The notes below the pieces were generated by a model. It searched no databases and was not told where the DNA came from. It saw only the letters and a list, made by a program, of their open reading frames with translations. The position numbers and the translations under genes were made by a program. Of a DNA stretch of 64,000 nucleotides, positions 38,446-46,518 are shown piece after piece. The DNA lies in NCBI RefSeq assembly GCF_900167525.1, contig NZ_FUZQ01000002.1, positions 186,001 to 250,000 on the forward strand, given 5' to 3'. Each line of letters opens with the position of its first letter. Within the stretch, counting starts at the first letter, position 1. Origin of the DNA: Krasilnikoviella flava (GTDB lineage: Bacteria > Actinomycetota > Actinomycetes > Actinomycetales > Cellulomonadaceae).

Positions 38446-41400
38446 GTGCGCATCAAGCTCACCCTGCACCGGTCGGACGCCTCCGCCGTCGACGTCGCGG
38501 TCACCGCGGACGCCACCGCGACCGTCCGCGACGTCGCGGAGGCGCTGTACTCCGGCGACCCGGGCCGCCGCGGCGCGGCCGCCCCGGACAACCTGACCCT
38601 CCAGGTCGTCGGCGACGGCGCCGCCCAGCACACGGTCACGGCCGGCCGCGTGCTCACCCCGACCAGCGACGTCGTCCAGGCGGGCCTGCGGTCCGGCTCC
38701 GGCGTGTCGATCGTGCGGCTGTCCGACCAGTTCGTGCACGCGGGCCAGGACCGCGGTGCGGCCGTCGCCGTCCTGCGGGTGCTCGAGGGCCCGGACGCCG
38801 GGCGCGAGTTCCACCTGCCGGTCGGCACGTCCTACCTGGGGCGCGACCGGGGCATGGACATCCGCCTGCAGGACCCGCAGGTCTCGAAGCGGCACGCCCG
38901 CGTCATCGTGGGCGAGCAGATCGAGATCCACGACCTCGACTCCGCGAACGGGCTGGAGATGGGCGGCAAGCGGATGACCCGCTCGGCGCTCACCTCCTCC
39001 GACACGGTGACCGTGGGCCAGACGGTGATGTCCGTCGTGTCGCTGCACCGGTCCACGAGCCTGGCCCCGACCAGCCCGGTCGTCGAGTTCAACCGGTCGC
39101 CGCGGGTGGTGGCCCGGTTCGGTGAGCACAAGATCACCGCCCCCAAGCCGCCGAAGCCCGTGCCGCCGGGGCGGCTGCCGTGGCTCCCCATGCTGGCGCC
39201 CGCCCTCATGGGCCTCGTGATGTTCGCGTTCTTCAACAACCCGCGGATGCTCGTGTTCATGTTCATGAGCCCGCTGATCATGCTGGGCGTCTACTACGAC
39301 CGCCGGATCGCGCGGAAGAAGGACTTCGAGCGGGCCGCCGAGCTGTTCGAGGAGGCCGTCACCGCCACCCAGGAACGCATCGCCCGGACGCACGCCGTCG
39401 AGCGCGCGGTCCGGATGGCGGAGGTGCCGTCCCTCGCGGAGTCGATCGACGCCGTGCGCCGCCTCGGCGGGCTCATGTGGACGCACCGTCCCGAGCACCG
39501 TGGCTTCCTCACGCTGCGGCTCGGGATGGGCAGCGCGCCCTCGCGCACCGAGTTCACCGAGCCGCGGGAGAACGAAGCGATCCCGGAGCACTGGGAACGG
39601 GTGCTCGAGCTGCAGGCGCGCTGCTCGGTGATCGACGACGTGCCCGCCGTCGGCGCCCTGCGGTACGGCGGCAACGTCGGCCTCGCGGGGCCGGCCGGGA
39701 CGGTCGAGTCCGTGGCGCGCGCCGCGCTGCTGCAGATGGTGGCGCTGCACTCGCCGTCGGAGGTCGTGGTCACGGCCCTGACGTCGCACCGCTCCCGCGA
39801 GGACTGGGAGTGGCTGCAGTGGGTGCCGCACACCGGCTCCCCGCACAGCCCGCTGGGCACGTCGGACCACCTGGCGGCCGACCCGGGCCGTGGGCTCGCG
39901 CTGCTCACCCGGCTCGAGGACCTCATCGAGTCGCGCGGCGTCAGCCTCGACGGGCCTCCGCCCCTGGACGGCGAGCGCGACGCCGAGAAGGACCGCGGCG
40001 AGGCGGCGCCCAAGCCGGTGCTGCCGGCGGTCGTCGTGCTCATCGAGGACGACACGCCGCTCGAGCGGTCGCGGCTGGTACGCCTCACGGAGCGCGGGCC
40101 CAAGGCCAACGTGCACGTCGTGTGGGTGGCCCCGACCGTCGAGCAGCTCCCGGCCGCGTGCCGCACGTTCGTGCTCCTCGACGGGCAGGACGGCGCCGGC
40201 GCGGGCATGACGGGCGAGGTGCACTACGGGCGCCTCGCCTTCCCGGTGCGCTGCGAGGCGGCGGACCTCGCGACGGCGGCGGAGGTCGCGCGCATCCTGT
40301 CGCCCGTCGTCGACGTGGGCGCGCCCGTGGACGACGAGTCCGACCTGCCGCGCTCGGTGTCGTACCTGGCCCTGGCCGGCACCGACCTGGGCTCCGACGC
40401 GGCCGGGGTGGTCGAGCGGTGGAGCGAGAACCTCTCGCTCACCCCCCGCGACGGCTCGCCGCCGGTGCGGCGCAAGACGCCGACCAACCTGCGCGCGCTC
40501 ATCGGCCACAACGGCGTCGAGCAGTTCTACCTCGACCTGCGTACCCAGGGCCCGCACGCGCTGGTGGGCGGCACCACCGGCGCCGGCAAGTCCGAGTTCC
40601 TGCAGTCGTGGGTGCTGGGCATGGCGGCCGCGCACAGCCCGGACCGCGTGACCTTCCTGTTCGTGGACTACAAGGGCGGCGCGGCGTTCGCCGACTGCGT
40701 GCACCTGCCGCACACCGTGGGCCTGGTCACCGACCTGTCGCCGCACCTCGTGCGCCGCGCGCTGTCGTCGTTGCGCGCGGAGCTGCACTACCGCGAGCAC
40801 CTGCTGAACCGGAAGAAGGCGAAGGACCTCGCGTCCCTGGAGCGCACCGGCGACCCGGAGGCGCCGCCGAGCCTCATCATCGTGGTGGACGAGTTCGCCG
40901 CGCTGGTGGGCGAGGTCCCCGAGTTCGTGGACGGCGTCGTCGACGTCGCCCAGCGTGGCCGGTCGCTCGGCCTGCACCTCATCCTCGCGACCCAGCGGCC
41001 CGCGGGCGTCATCAAGGACAACCTGCGCGCCAACACCAACCTGCGCATCGCGCTGCGGATGGCCGACGAGTCGGACTCCAAGGACGTGCTCGGCGACAAG
41101 ATGGCGGCGCACTTCCCGCCGTCGATCCCCGGACGCGGGGCCGCGAAGACCGGCCCGGGCCGCCTCACGACCTTCCAGACCGGCTATGCCGGCGGCTGGA
41201 CGAAGGACGAGCCGGAGCCGTCGCCGATCGACGTCGAGGAGATGGACTTCGGCACGGGGCGCCGCTGGGAGATGCCGACGGTCGCCCGGGCCGACGACGA
41301 CGGGGACCCTGGGCCCAACGACATCGCCCGGATGGTGGCGACGATCCGGTACGCGGCGTCGAGCGCCGGCGTGCCCGCGCCCCGCAAGCCCTGGCTCGAG

Positions 41401-42927
41401 GAGCTGGCCGCCACCTACGACCTGGCCCTGCTGCCCAACCCGCGCACGGACTCGCGCCTGCTGCTCGGCGTGCGGGACGACCCGCACGGACAGGCCCAGC
41501 CGACCGTGCACTACGAGCCGGACCTGGACGGCAACCTGGCCGTGTACGGCACTGGTGGTACCGGCAAGAGCACCACGCTGCGCACGATCGCGGTGTCCGC
41601 GGGCCTCACGGCCCGTGGCGGCCCCGTCCAGGTGTACGGCATCGACTGCGGCTCCGGCGGCCTGTCGATGCTGGAGAGCCTCCCGCACGTCGGTGCGGTC
41701 ATCTCCGGCGACGACGAGGAGCGCGTGTCGCGCCTCATGCGCCGGCTCACCGAGATGCTCGACGAGCGTTCCGCGCGCTACGCGGACGTGCGGGCGAGCA
41801 CGATCGACGAGTACCGCCGCATCGCGAACCGGCCGGACGAGCCGCGCATCATCGTGCTGGTGGACGGCATCGGGTCGTTCCGCGACAACTACGAGATCTT
41901 CGCCGGCCGCGGGTTCTCGGTCTACGGCGCGTTCTCGCAGCTCGCCACGGACGGCCGCCCGGTGGGCATCCACCTGGTGATGTCGGGCGACCGCGCGGTG
42001 GCGGTGCCGCCGGCGCTGGCGTCCACCGTGCAGAAGCGGATCGTGCACCGCATGGCGCGCGAGGACGACTACATGATGCTCAACGTCCCCAAGGACGTGC
42101 TGACGCCCGCGTCGGCGCCCGGCCGCGCGATCATGCACGGTCAGGAGGCTCAGGTCGCGGTGCTCGGCGGCGACCCGAACGGAGCCGTGCAGTCGCGTGA
42201 GCTGGCCAAGCTCGAGCAGACGATGCGGCGCATGGGCACCGTGCAGGCGCCCGGCATCGCGCGGCTGCCCGACAACTTCACGCTGGACACGCTGCCCGTG
42301 CGCACGGGCGAGCTCGCGACGATCGGCCTGCGCGACCTGGACATCACGCCCGTCGGCCTGCCGCTGCGCTCGCCGTTCATGCTGTCCGGCCCGCCCGGGT
42401 CGGGGCGCACGACGGCGTTCGTGACGCTCGCGACCGCGCTGCGTCGCAAGGGCGGCACGCGCCTGGTGTACCTGTCTTCCCGGCGCACGAGCCTGGGTGC
42501 CCTGGACCTGTGGGACCAGCAGGCGGCCAACCCGGAGGACGTCGTCGAGCTCCTGAAGGAGCTCACGGAGCTGTTGAACGCGGAGAGCGTCGCCCCCGGC
42601 GGGCTCGCCGTGATGATCGAGAACTACACGGAGCTCACGGGCACCCCGGCGGAGAAGCCCCTCGAGGCGTTCGTGAAGCTCGCGGTGCGCAAGGAGCACT
42701 TCGTGGTGGGCGAGTCGGAGTCGTCGACCTGGTCGAAGGCGTTCACCCTGGCAGGGCCGTTCAAGTCCGGGCGCAACGGCATCCTGCTGACGCCGGGCGA
42801 CACGGACGGCGACACCCTGATGAACACCCCGCTGGGGCGCATGCGGCGCAAGGACTTCCCGCCCGGCCGCGGGTTCCTCATCACCGCGGGGCGCGCCGCC
42901 AAGATCCACGTCGCCCTGCCGGGCTGA
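38446..42927 (+). CDS. Type VII secretion-type FtsK/SpoIIIE ATPase (EssC/EccC-like) with N-terminal FHA domain
   Basis: Motor protein of WXG100 secretion systems, 1493 residues. The N-terminal ~80 residues resemble a ubiquitin-like (YukD-type) beta-grasp. An FHA domain follows (~105-205; YLGRDRGMDIRL, VSKRHARV, DSANGLEM). Two helices lie at ~244-285. Three P-loop domains follow: D1 Walker A GGTTGAGKS (K715) with Walker B VVDEFA (D815/E816); D2 GTGGTGKS (K1041) with VLVDGIG lacking the catalytic Glu; D3 GPPGSGRTT, where Arg1321 replaces the Walker Lys. D1 should be the working ATPase. FHA at the N-terminus is an EssC/YukB (T7SSb) trait; the EccC form has none. The GTG start is one base after the upstream stop. 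Confidence 0.9.
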   Translation: MRIKLTLHRSDASAVDVAVTADATATVRDVAEALYSGDPGRRGAAAPDNLTLQVVGDGAAQHTVTAGRVLTPTSDVVQAGLRSGSGVSIVRLSDQFVHAGQDRGAAVAVLRVLEGPDAGREFHLPVGTSYLGRDRGMDIRLQDPQVSKRHARVIVGEQIEIHDLDSANGLEMGGKRMTRSALTSSDTVTVGQTVMSVVSLHRSTSLAPTSPVVEFNRSPRVVARFGEHKITAPKPPKPVPPGRLPWLPMLAPALMGLVMFAFFNNPRMLVFMFMSPLIMLGVYYDRRIARKKDFERAAELFEEAVTATQERIARTHAVERAVRMAEVPSLAESIDAVRRLGGLMWTHRPEHRGFLTLRLGMGSAPSRTEFTEPRENEAIPEHWERVLELQARCSVIDDVPAVGALRYGGNVGLAGPAGTVESVARAALLQMVALHSPSEVVVTALTSHRSREDWEWLQWVPHTGSPHSPLGTSDHLAADPGRGLALLTRLEDLIESRGVSLDGPPPLDGERDAEKDRGEAAPKPVLPAVVVLIEDDTPLERSRLVRLTERGPKANVHVVWVAPTVEQLPAACRTFVLLDGQDGAGAGMTGEVHYGRLAFPVRCEAADLATAAEVARILSPVVDVGAPVDDESDLPRSVSYLALAGTDLGSDAAGVVERWSENLSLTPRDGSPPVRRKTPTNLRALIGHNGVEQFYLDLRTQGPHALVGGTTGAGKSEFLQSWVLGMAAAHSPDRVTFLFVDYKGGAAFADCVHLPHTVGLVTDLSPHLVRRALSSLRAELHYREHLLNRKKAKDLASLERTGDPEAPPSLIIVVDEFAALVGEVPEFVDGVVDVAQRGRSLGLHLILATQRPAGVIKDNLRANTNLRIALRMADESDSKDVLGDKMAAHFPPSIPGRGAAKTGPGRLTTFQTGYAGGWTKDEPEPSPIDVEEMDFGTGRRWEMPTVARADDDGDPGPNDIARMVATIRYAASSAGVPAPRKPWLEELAATYDLALLPNPRTDSRLLLGVRDDPHGQAQPTVHYEPDLDGNLAVYGTGGTGKSTTLRTIAVSAGLTARGGPVQVYGIDCGSGGLSMLESLPHVGAVISGDDEERVSRLMRRLTEMLDERSARYADVRASTIDEYRRIANRPDEPRIIVLVDGIGSFRDNYEIFAGRGFSVYGAFSQLATDGRPVGIHLVMSGDRAVAVPPALASTVQKRIVHRMAREDDYMMLNVPKDVLTPASAPGRAIMHGQEAQVAVLGGDPNGAVQSRELAKLEQTMRRMGTVQAPGIARLPDNFTLDTLPVRTGELATIGLRDLDITPVGLPLRSPFMLSGPPGSGRTTAFVTLATALRRKGGTRLVYLSSRRTSLGALDLWDQQAANPEDVVELLKELTELLNAESVAPGGLAVMIENYTELTGTPAEKPLEAFVKLAVRKEHFVVGESESSTWSKAFTLAGPFKSGRNGILLTPGDTDGDTLMNTPLGRMRRKDFPPGRGFLITAGRAAKIHVALPG

Positions 42928-42937
42928 CGGGCACGGG

Positions 42938-42955
42938 ATGGGGAGGGCTCCCCAT
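42938..42955. promoter_or_regulatory. Candidate operator palindrome, copy 2 (upstream of WXG100 gene 1)
   Basis: ATGGGGAGGGCTCCCCAT is a perfect 8+2+8 inverted repeat. It ends 91 bases before the WXG100 ATG. TCTGGT, a possible -10, lies exactly 17 bp downstream (42973-42978), so the right half sits where a -35 element would be. Confidence 0.6.
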
Positions 42956-43046
42956 TCCCGGACGTCGCGGGCTCTGGTTGAGTGAGCGGCGTCGAAACGT
43001 GAGGAGAGGTTGCCCGTCGGGGCAGCCATGAGCGAAGGAGCATCAC

Positions 43047-43331
43047 ATGGTCGCAGAGGGTGGCAACGTCTTCGGTCTTGACGTCGAGGCAGTCCGGAGC
43101 CTGGCGAACGTCCTGCGGGAGCAGGCGGAGCAGGTGCGCACGGCGGTCTCCACGATCACGTCGCAGATGGGTCAGACGGAGTGGAACGGCCCGGACGCCG
43201 TGCAGTTCCAGGAGGAGTGGGACGGGACGCACTCGTCGAAGCTGAACGAGATCGCCTCGGCGCTGGACGGGTACGCCACGACGGCGGACAACAACGCGTC
43301 GTCGCAGGAGGACACCTCGAACTCGTACTGA
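43047..43331 (+). CDS. WXG100 family type VII secretion protein, copy 1
   Basis: ESAT-6-like helical hairpin protein of 94 residues. The turn motif W46-N47-G48 (TEWNGPDAVQF) is present and both flanking helices are amphipathic. Such proteins are the secreted substrates, and often co-exported subunits, of EccC/EssC systems. AAGGAG lies 6 bp before the ATG. A canonical C-terminal YxxxD/E signal is not exact (YATTAD, spacing off by one). The coding sequence is identical at every base to 43573-43857. Likely forms dimers with itself or its twin. Confidence 0.95.
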   Translation: MVAEGGNVFGLDVEAVRSLANVLREQAEQVRTAVSTITSQMGQTEWNGPDAVQFQEEWDGTHSSKLNEIASALDGYATTADNNASSQEDTSNSY

Positions 43332-43362
43332 GTTCGAGCAGGGTCCCCGCTGCGGAGACCGG

Positions 43363-43400
43363 CGAGGGGTGCGAGGCCACGCGTGGTGCCGCACCCCTCG
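43363..43400 (+). terminator. Hairpin between the two WXG100 copies
   Basis: CGAGGGGTGCG (43363-43373) pairs perfectly with CGCACCCCTCG (43390-43400); the loop holds a further palindrome, CCACGCGTGG. It lies 31 bp after the stop of WXG100 copy 1 and is probably a terminator or mRNA 3'-end stabiliser. Confidence 0.65.
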
Positions 43401-43465
43401 CGGTCCGTCCCGCGGGCGCCCGATGTCGTTCGCTGAGCGTTCCCTGGACGGATGTATCGAACCGG

Positions 43466-43483
43466 ATGGGTAGCGCTCCCCAT
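43466..43483. promoter_or_regulatory. Candidate operator palindrome, copy 3 (upstream of WXG100 gene 2)
   Basis: ATGGGTAGCGCTCCCCAT is the copy-2 palindrome with one arm mismatch. It ends 89 bases before the second WXG100 ATG. TCTGGT again lies exactly 17 bp downstream (43501-43506). Confidence 0.55.
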
Positions 43484-43572
43484 TCCCGGATGCCCCGGGC
43501 TCTGGTTGGCTCAGGGCGTCGAAGCGAAGAAGGCTTGTCCGTAGGGGGCAGCCATGAATGAAGGAGCATCAC

Positions 43573-43857
43573 ATGGTCGCAGAGGGTGGCAACGTCTTCG
43601 GTCTTGACGTCGAGGCAGTCCGGAGCCTGGCGAACGTCCTGCGGGAGCAGGCGGAGCAGGTGCGCACGGCGGTCTCCACGATCACGTCGCAGATGGGTCA
43701 GACGGAGTGGAACGGCCCGGACGCCGTGCAGTTCCAGGAGGAGTGGGACGGGACGCACTCGTCGAAGCTGAACGAGATCGCCTCGGCGCTGGACGGGTAC
43801 GCCACGACGGCGGACAACAACGCGTCGTCGCAGGAGGACACCTCGAACTCGTACTGA
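43573..43857 (+). CDS. WXG100 family type VII secretion protein, copy 2
   Basis: The 94-residue protein is identical to copy 1, including all synonymous positions, with W46-N47-G48 at the helical turn. ATG 43573 is preferred over the in-frame ATG at 43558 because AAGGAG (43561-43566) fits it and because it gives the same N-terminus as copy 1. The upstream leader is clearly duplicated but has diverged by many substitutions, whereas the coding region has not. It is followed by its own strong hairpin. Confidence 0.95.
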   Translation: MVAEGGNVFGLDVEAVRSLANVLREQAEQVRTAVSTITSQMGQTEWNGPDAVQFQEEWDGTHSSKLNEIASALDGYATTADNNASSQEDTSNSY

Positions 43858-43889
43858 GTTCGAGCAGGGTCCCCGTCGCGGGGACGAAA

Positions 43890-43927
43890 GAGAGGTGCGG
43901 CACCACGGCAGCGGTGCCGCACCTCTC
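43890..43927 (+). terminator. Strong hairpin after WXG100 copy 2
   Basis: GAGAGGTGCGGCACC (43890-43904) pairs perfectly with GGTGCCGCACCTCTC (43913-43927) over 15 bp with an 8-nt loop, 32 bp after the stop. No T-run follows. Confidence 0.75.
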
Positions 43928-43994
43928 GAACGCTGGGTCGGGTCGAGTGGTGCGGATCCCGGACGGACGTCCGGTGGGGTGTTGAGGAGGAGCT

Positions 43995-45209
43995 GTGGGC
44001 GAAGGGATGTACGGCGCCGATATCGAGGCGCTGCGCCTGCTCGCGGACAAGATCGCGGAGGGCGGCACCACGCTGGAGGCCGCCATCACGGCCGTCGAGA
44101 CGGCCATGCCCGGCCCGGAGGGGTGGGACGGCCCCGACGCGGAGGGATTCCGCTCGGAGTGGGGCGACACGCACGTGACGCGGCTGCGCGACACGGCGAA
44201 CCTGCTGAGCGACGTCGCGACGAAGGTGCGCGACAACGCGGACGAGCAGGACACGACGTCGAACGACTACACCGGTTTCGCCGGCGTGACCACGACCGGC
44301 ACCGGCACGGCCGGCGGTGGCGGTGGCGGTGGAGGCGGCGGCGGGGTCGACGGATCCGAGGAGGAGGGCGGGGAGAACCCGCTCCCGAACGTCGGCTCCG
44401 ACCCGACCGCCGAGCCGACCGACCCGAACGACCCGAACCACACCTGGACCGACGGGTACAACGACCACCGGGGCCCGCAGTCCCGGTACGAGTCCAGCGG
44501 CACCTACGACGAGAACGGCAACTACACGCCGTCCGCCGAGGGCGAGAGCGCCGTCAACCGCCCCGCCGAGAAGGGCGACATCAACCACACGCTCGTCGAG
44601 GGCGAGACCGGCGGCTTCGTCGGCGCCGAGGCCGGGGTCGACGGCAAGTTCGGCGACGAGGACGGCTTCCACGGCTCCGGCGAGGCCGGGGCGTCCGCCG
44701 GCGCCGGCTACGACGCGGCGGGCGAGGTCAGCGTCTCCGAGAACGGGCTGGTCGCGGAGGGCTCCGCCGGCGTCAACGCCGGGGCGGGCGCGAGCGCGAG
44801 CGGTCAGGTCGGGTACGGCGACCACGTCTCTGCGGAAGGCTCCGCCGAGGCGTTCGTCGGCGGTCGCGCCGAGGTGACCGGCGGTGCGTCGATCGGGCCC
44901 GACGGCGTGGGCGTGAGCGCTGGCTTCGACGCCTTCGCGGGGGGCGAGGCGTCCGCCGCCGCCTCCGGTACCGTCGCCGGCGTGACCGCCGGGGCCGAGG
45001 GCACCGTGTACGCCGGGGTCGGCATCACGGCCAACGCGGACGTGAACCTCGGGTTCGACAGCGTGGGTGTGGACCTCGAGCTGGGTGCTGCGCTCGGTAT
45101 CGGCGCCGGCTTCGACGTCTCCCTCGAGTGGTCGCCGGCCGACACCGTCGACGCGATCACCGATGTCGGCGGCGACGTCTGGGACGGGGTCACCGGCGGC
45201 TGGTGGTGA
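43995..45209 (+). CDS. WXG100-domain protein with long Gly/Ala-rich C-terminal domain
   Basis: A 404-residue probable secreted effector or structural protein. Residues ~1-95 are a WXG100-type hairpin with W44-D45-G46 (EGWDGPDAEGF). An 11-glycine run near 107-117 is followed by an acidic linker. Residues ~195-385 are a Gly/Ala/Ser/Val-rich stretch of alternating short segments (AEGSAGVNAGAGASASGQVG, AEVTGGASIGPDGVGVSAGF), without a recognisable catalytic motif. It ends in a Trp-rich SLEWSPADTVDAI...GGWW. The GTG start has GAGGAGG just upstream; ATG 44007 is an alternative. The tail might be a pore-forming or surface domain, but I do not recognise it. No immunity-type gene is obvious. Confidence 0.8.
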   Translation: MGEGMYGADIEALRLLADKIAEGGTTLEAAITAVETAMPGPEGWDGPDAEGFRSEWGDTHVTRLRDTANLLSDVATKVRDNADEQDTTSNDYTGFAGVTTTGTGTAGGGGGGGGGGGVDGSEEEGGENPLPNVGSDPTAEPTDPNDPNHTWTDGYNDHRGPQSRYESSGTYDENGNYTPSAEGESAVNRPAEKGDINHTLVEGETGGFVGAEAGVDGKFGDEDGFHGSGEAGASAGAGYDAAGEVSVSENGLVAEGSAGVNAGAGASASGQVGYGDHVSAEGSAEAFVGGRAEVTGGASIGPDGVGVSAGFDAFAGGEASAAASGTVAGVTAGAEGTVYAGVGITANADVNLGFDSVGVDLELGAALGIGAGFDVSLEWSPADTVDAITDVGGDVWDGVTGGWW

Positions 45210-45241
45210 CCTGGGATGGCAGCGACTGATTGGATGAGGAC

Positions 45242-45718
45242 ATGAGCACAGTCACCTACCCGAGCGGGACCTTCCCGGGGTTCCCCGAGGTCACGATGGA
45301 CTGCCCCGAGGGCTGGGTCCCGCACCAGGTCCCTGCGGCGCAGCTCGCGATCGTGCAGGAGCGGCCCGAGGGGGAGTTCCGGCCCAACGTGGTCGTCGTG
45401 ATGCAGCGGCTCGCGCCCGAGCAGACGTTCGAGAACGTCGTCAAGCAGGCGGTCGAGCGGTTCGAGGCGACTCCCGGCTACGAGGAGGTCGGCCGCACGG
45501 AGACGACGATGTCGGGCTTCACGGCAGTCCGCATCGAGGGCGCCTGGGCCACGGAGCAGACCGGGACGATCGCGCAGGCGCTGCGCCTCGCGGTCATCGA
45601 GCACGACGGCGTCCGTGACGTCGTCGAGGTCACCGGCACCTGCGCCGGCCCCCAGGCCACCGAGGTCTGGGCCGTCGTGCGGGCCATCCAGGACAGCGTG
45701 ACCCTGGCCGGCCGATGA
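45242..45718 (+). CDS. Small soluble protein, possible Mog1/PsbP-like (LpqN-type) fold
   Basis: A 158-residue protein with no signal peptide. It starts MSTVTYPSGTFPGFPEVTMD and contains the pattern CPEGWVPHQVP, VVVVMQRLAP and TFENVVKQAVERFEA, resembling the DUF1795/LpqN fold of actinobacterial secretion-linked proteins; this is by eye only. ATG 45242 is used, though GAGGA ends only one base before it; TTG 45230 in frame is an alternative. The stop overlaps the ATG of the next gene, so the two are coupled. Confidence 0.65.
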   Translation: MSTVTYPSGTFPGFPEVTMDCPEGWVPHQVPAAQLAIVQERPEGEFRPNVVVVMQRLAPEQTFENVVKQAVERFEATPGYEEVGRTETTMSGFTAVRIEGAWATEQTGTIAQALRLAVIEHDGVRDVVEVTGTCAGPQATEVWAVVRAIQDSVTLAGR

Positions 45719-46497
45719 CGGACGCGTACGACCCGAACGCCGAGCGGACCAAGCAGCTCGCCGTCGTCAGCCGCAAGGTGGTCTTCGTCGCCTGCGTCGT
45801 GCTGATGGTCGGCGGCGCGCTGCTGATCGTCGACGACCGGGTGGCGCTCGGGATCGGGCTCATCGTCGTCGCGTGGCTGCTCGCCCTGGCCCGTGGCGGC
45901 TGGACCCTCGCGCGGACGCTGCGGGCCGGGAAGGACCGGCAGCGGGCCGTCGTGCCCGCGGCGCCGGTCATGGCGCCGGGGGCGGCCTCGGCGGTCGACC
46001 GCGTGGTCGCCGACCTCGTCGGCATGAACGACGACGGGCTGCCCTACCTCGTCACGGCCACGCCGACCGCCGGCGGGGCGCAGGTCGAGGTGCGCTGGAA
46101 GGTCGAGGAGATGCGCTGGCAGACCCTCTTCGTCAAGGGGAAGGTCGCGTACGCGTGGCGCATGGAGGTCGACCTGGACCCCGCCACCTCGAAGTACCGC
46201 TTCACCGAGTACTCGGGGACGGCGGACGCGCGGGCCTTCGTCGGCCCGGGCGGCGCGGGGGCCCGCGCGAGCTGGAGCTGGCACCGCGGCAAGACCGCGT
46301 TCCAGCGGAAGATGACGGTCGTCGAGGGTGCCGACGGTCAGGTGACCGTGGCCGGATCGACCGGCCCGCGCACGTCGTGGGAGGGTGTGGCGTCGATCCA
46401 GCCCGGCGACGCGAAGGAGCCCGTCTTCACCGTGCTGCGCAACCACGGCTGGCGCCCACGGTTCGACTGGGCCGGCGCCCGCCTGTTCGAGAAGTAG
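45715..46497 (+). CDS. Two-helix membrane protein of unknown function
   Basis: Not recognised. The 260-residue protein has two adjacent N-terminal helices (about 20-38 and 43-60, VVFVACVVLMVGGALLIV and ALGIGLIVVAWLLALARGG) and a soluble C-terminal ~160 residues rich in Trp and Lys/Arg (VRWKVEEMRWQTLFVKGKVAYAWRMEVD, ASWSWHRGKTAFQRKMTV). The ATG overlaps the preceding stop. A link to the WXG100 genes is inferred from position only. Confidence 0.7.
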   Translation: MTDAYDPNAERTKQLAVVSRKVVFVACVVLMVGGALLIVDDRVALGIGLIVVAWLLALARGGWTLARTLRAGKDRQRAVVPAAPVMAPGAASAVDRVVADLVGMNDDGLPYLVTATPTAGGAQVEVRWKVEEMRWQTLFVKGKVAYAWRMEVDLDPATSKYRFTEYSGTADARAFVGPGGAGARASWSWHRGKTAFQRKMTVVEGADGQVTVAGSTGPRTSWEGVASIQPGDAKEPVFTVLRNHGWRPRFDWAGARLFEK

Positions 46498-46518
46498 TCA
46501 TACCACCGAAGGACACTC

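Noticed and set aside
38314-43029. A 1571-codon open frame on the minus strand opposite the EssC-like gene
   Set aside because: The His/Arg/Asp-rich translation is the typical antisense shadow of a high-GC gene; the plus-strand frame has clear P-loops and an FHA domain.
43558-43572. Earlier in-frame ATG of the second WXG100 gene (MKEHHMVAEGG)
   Set aside because: It overlaps the Shine-Dalgarno sequence of the ATG at 43573, and copy 1 has no in-frame equivalent.
43047-43857. The tandem WXG100 copies as an assembly artefact
   Set aside because: Leaders and downstream hairpins differ clearly between copies, which an artificial duplication would not produce.
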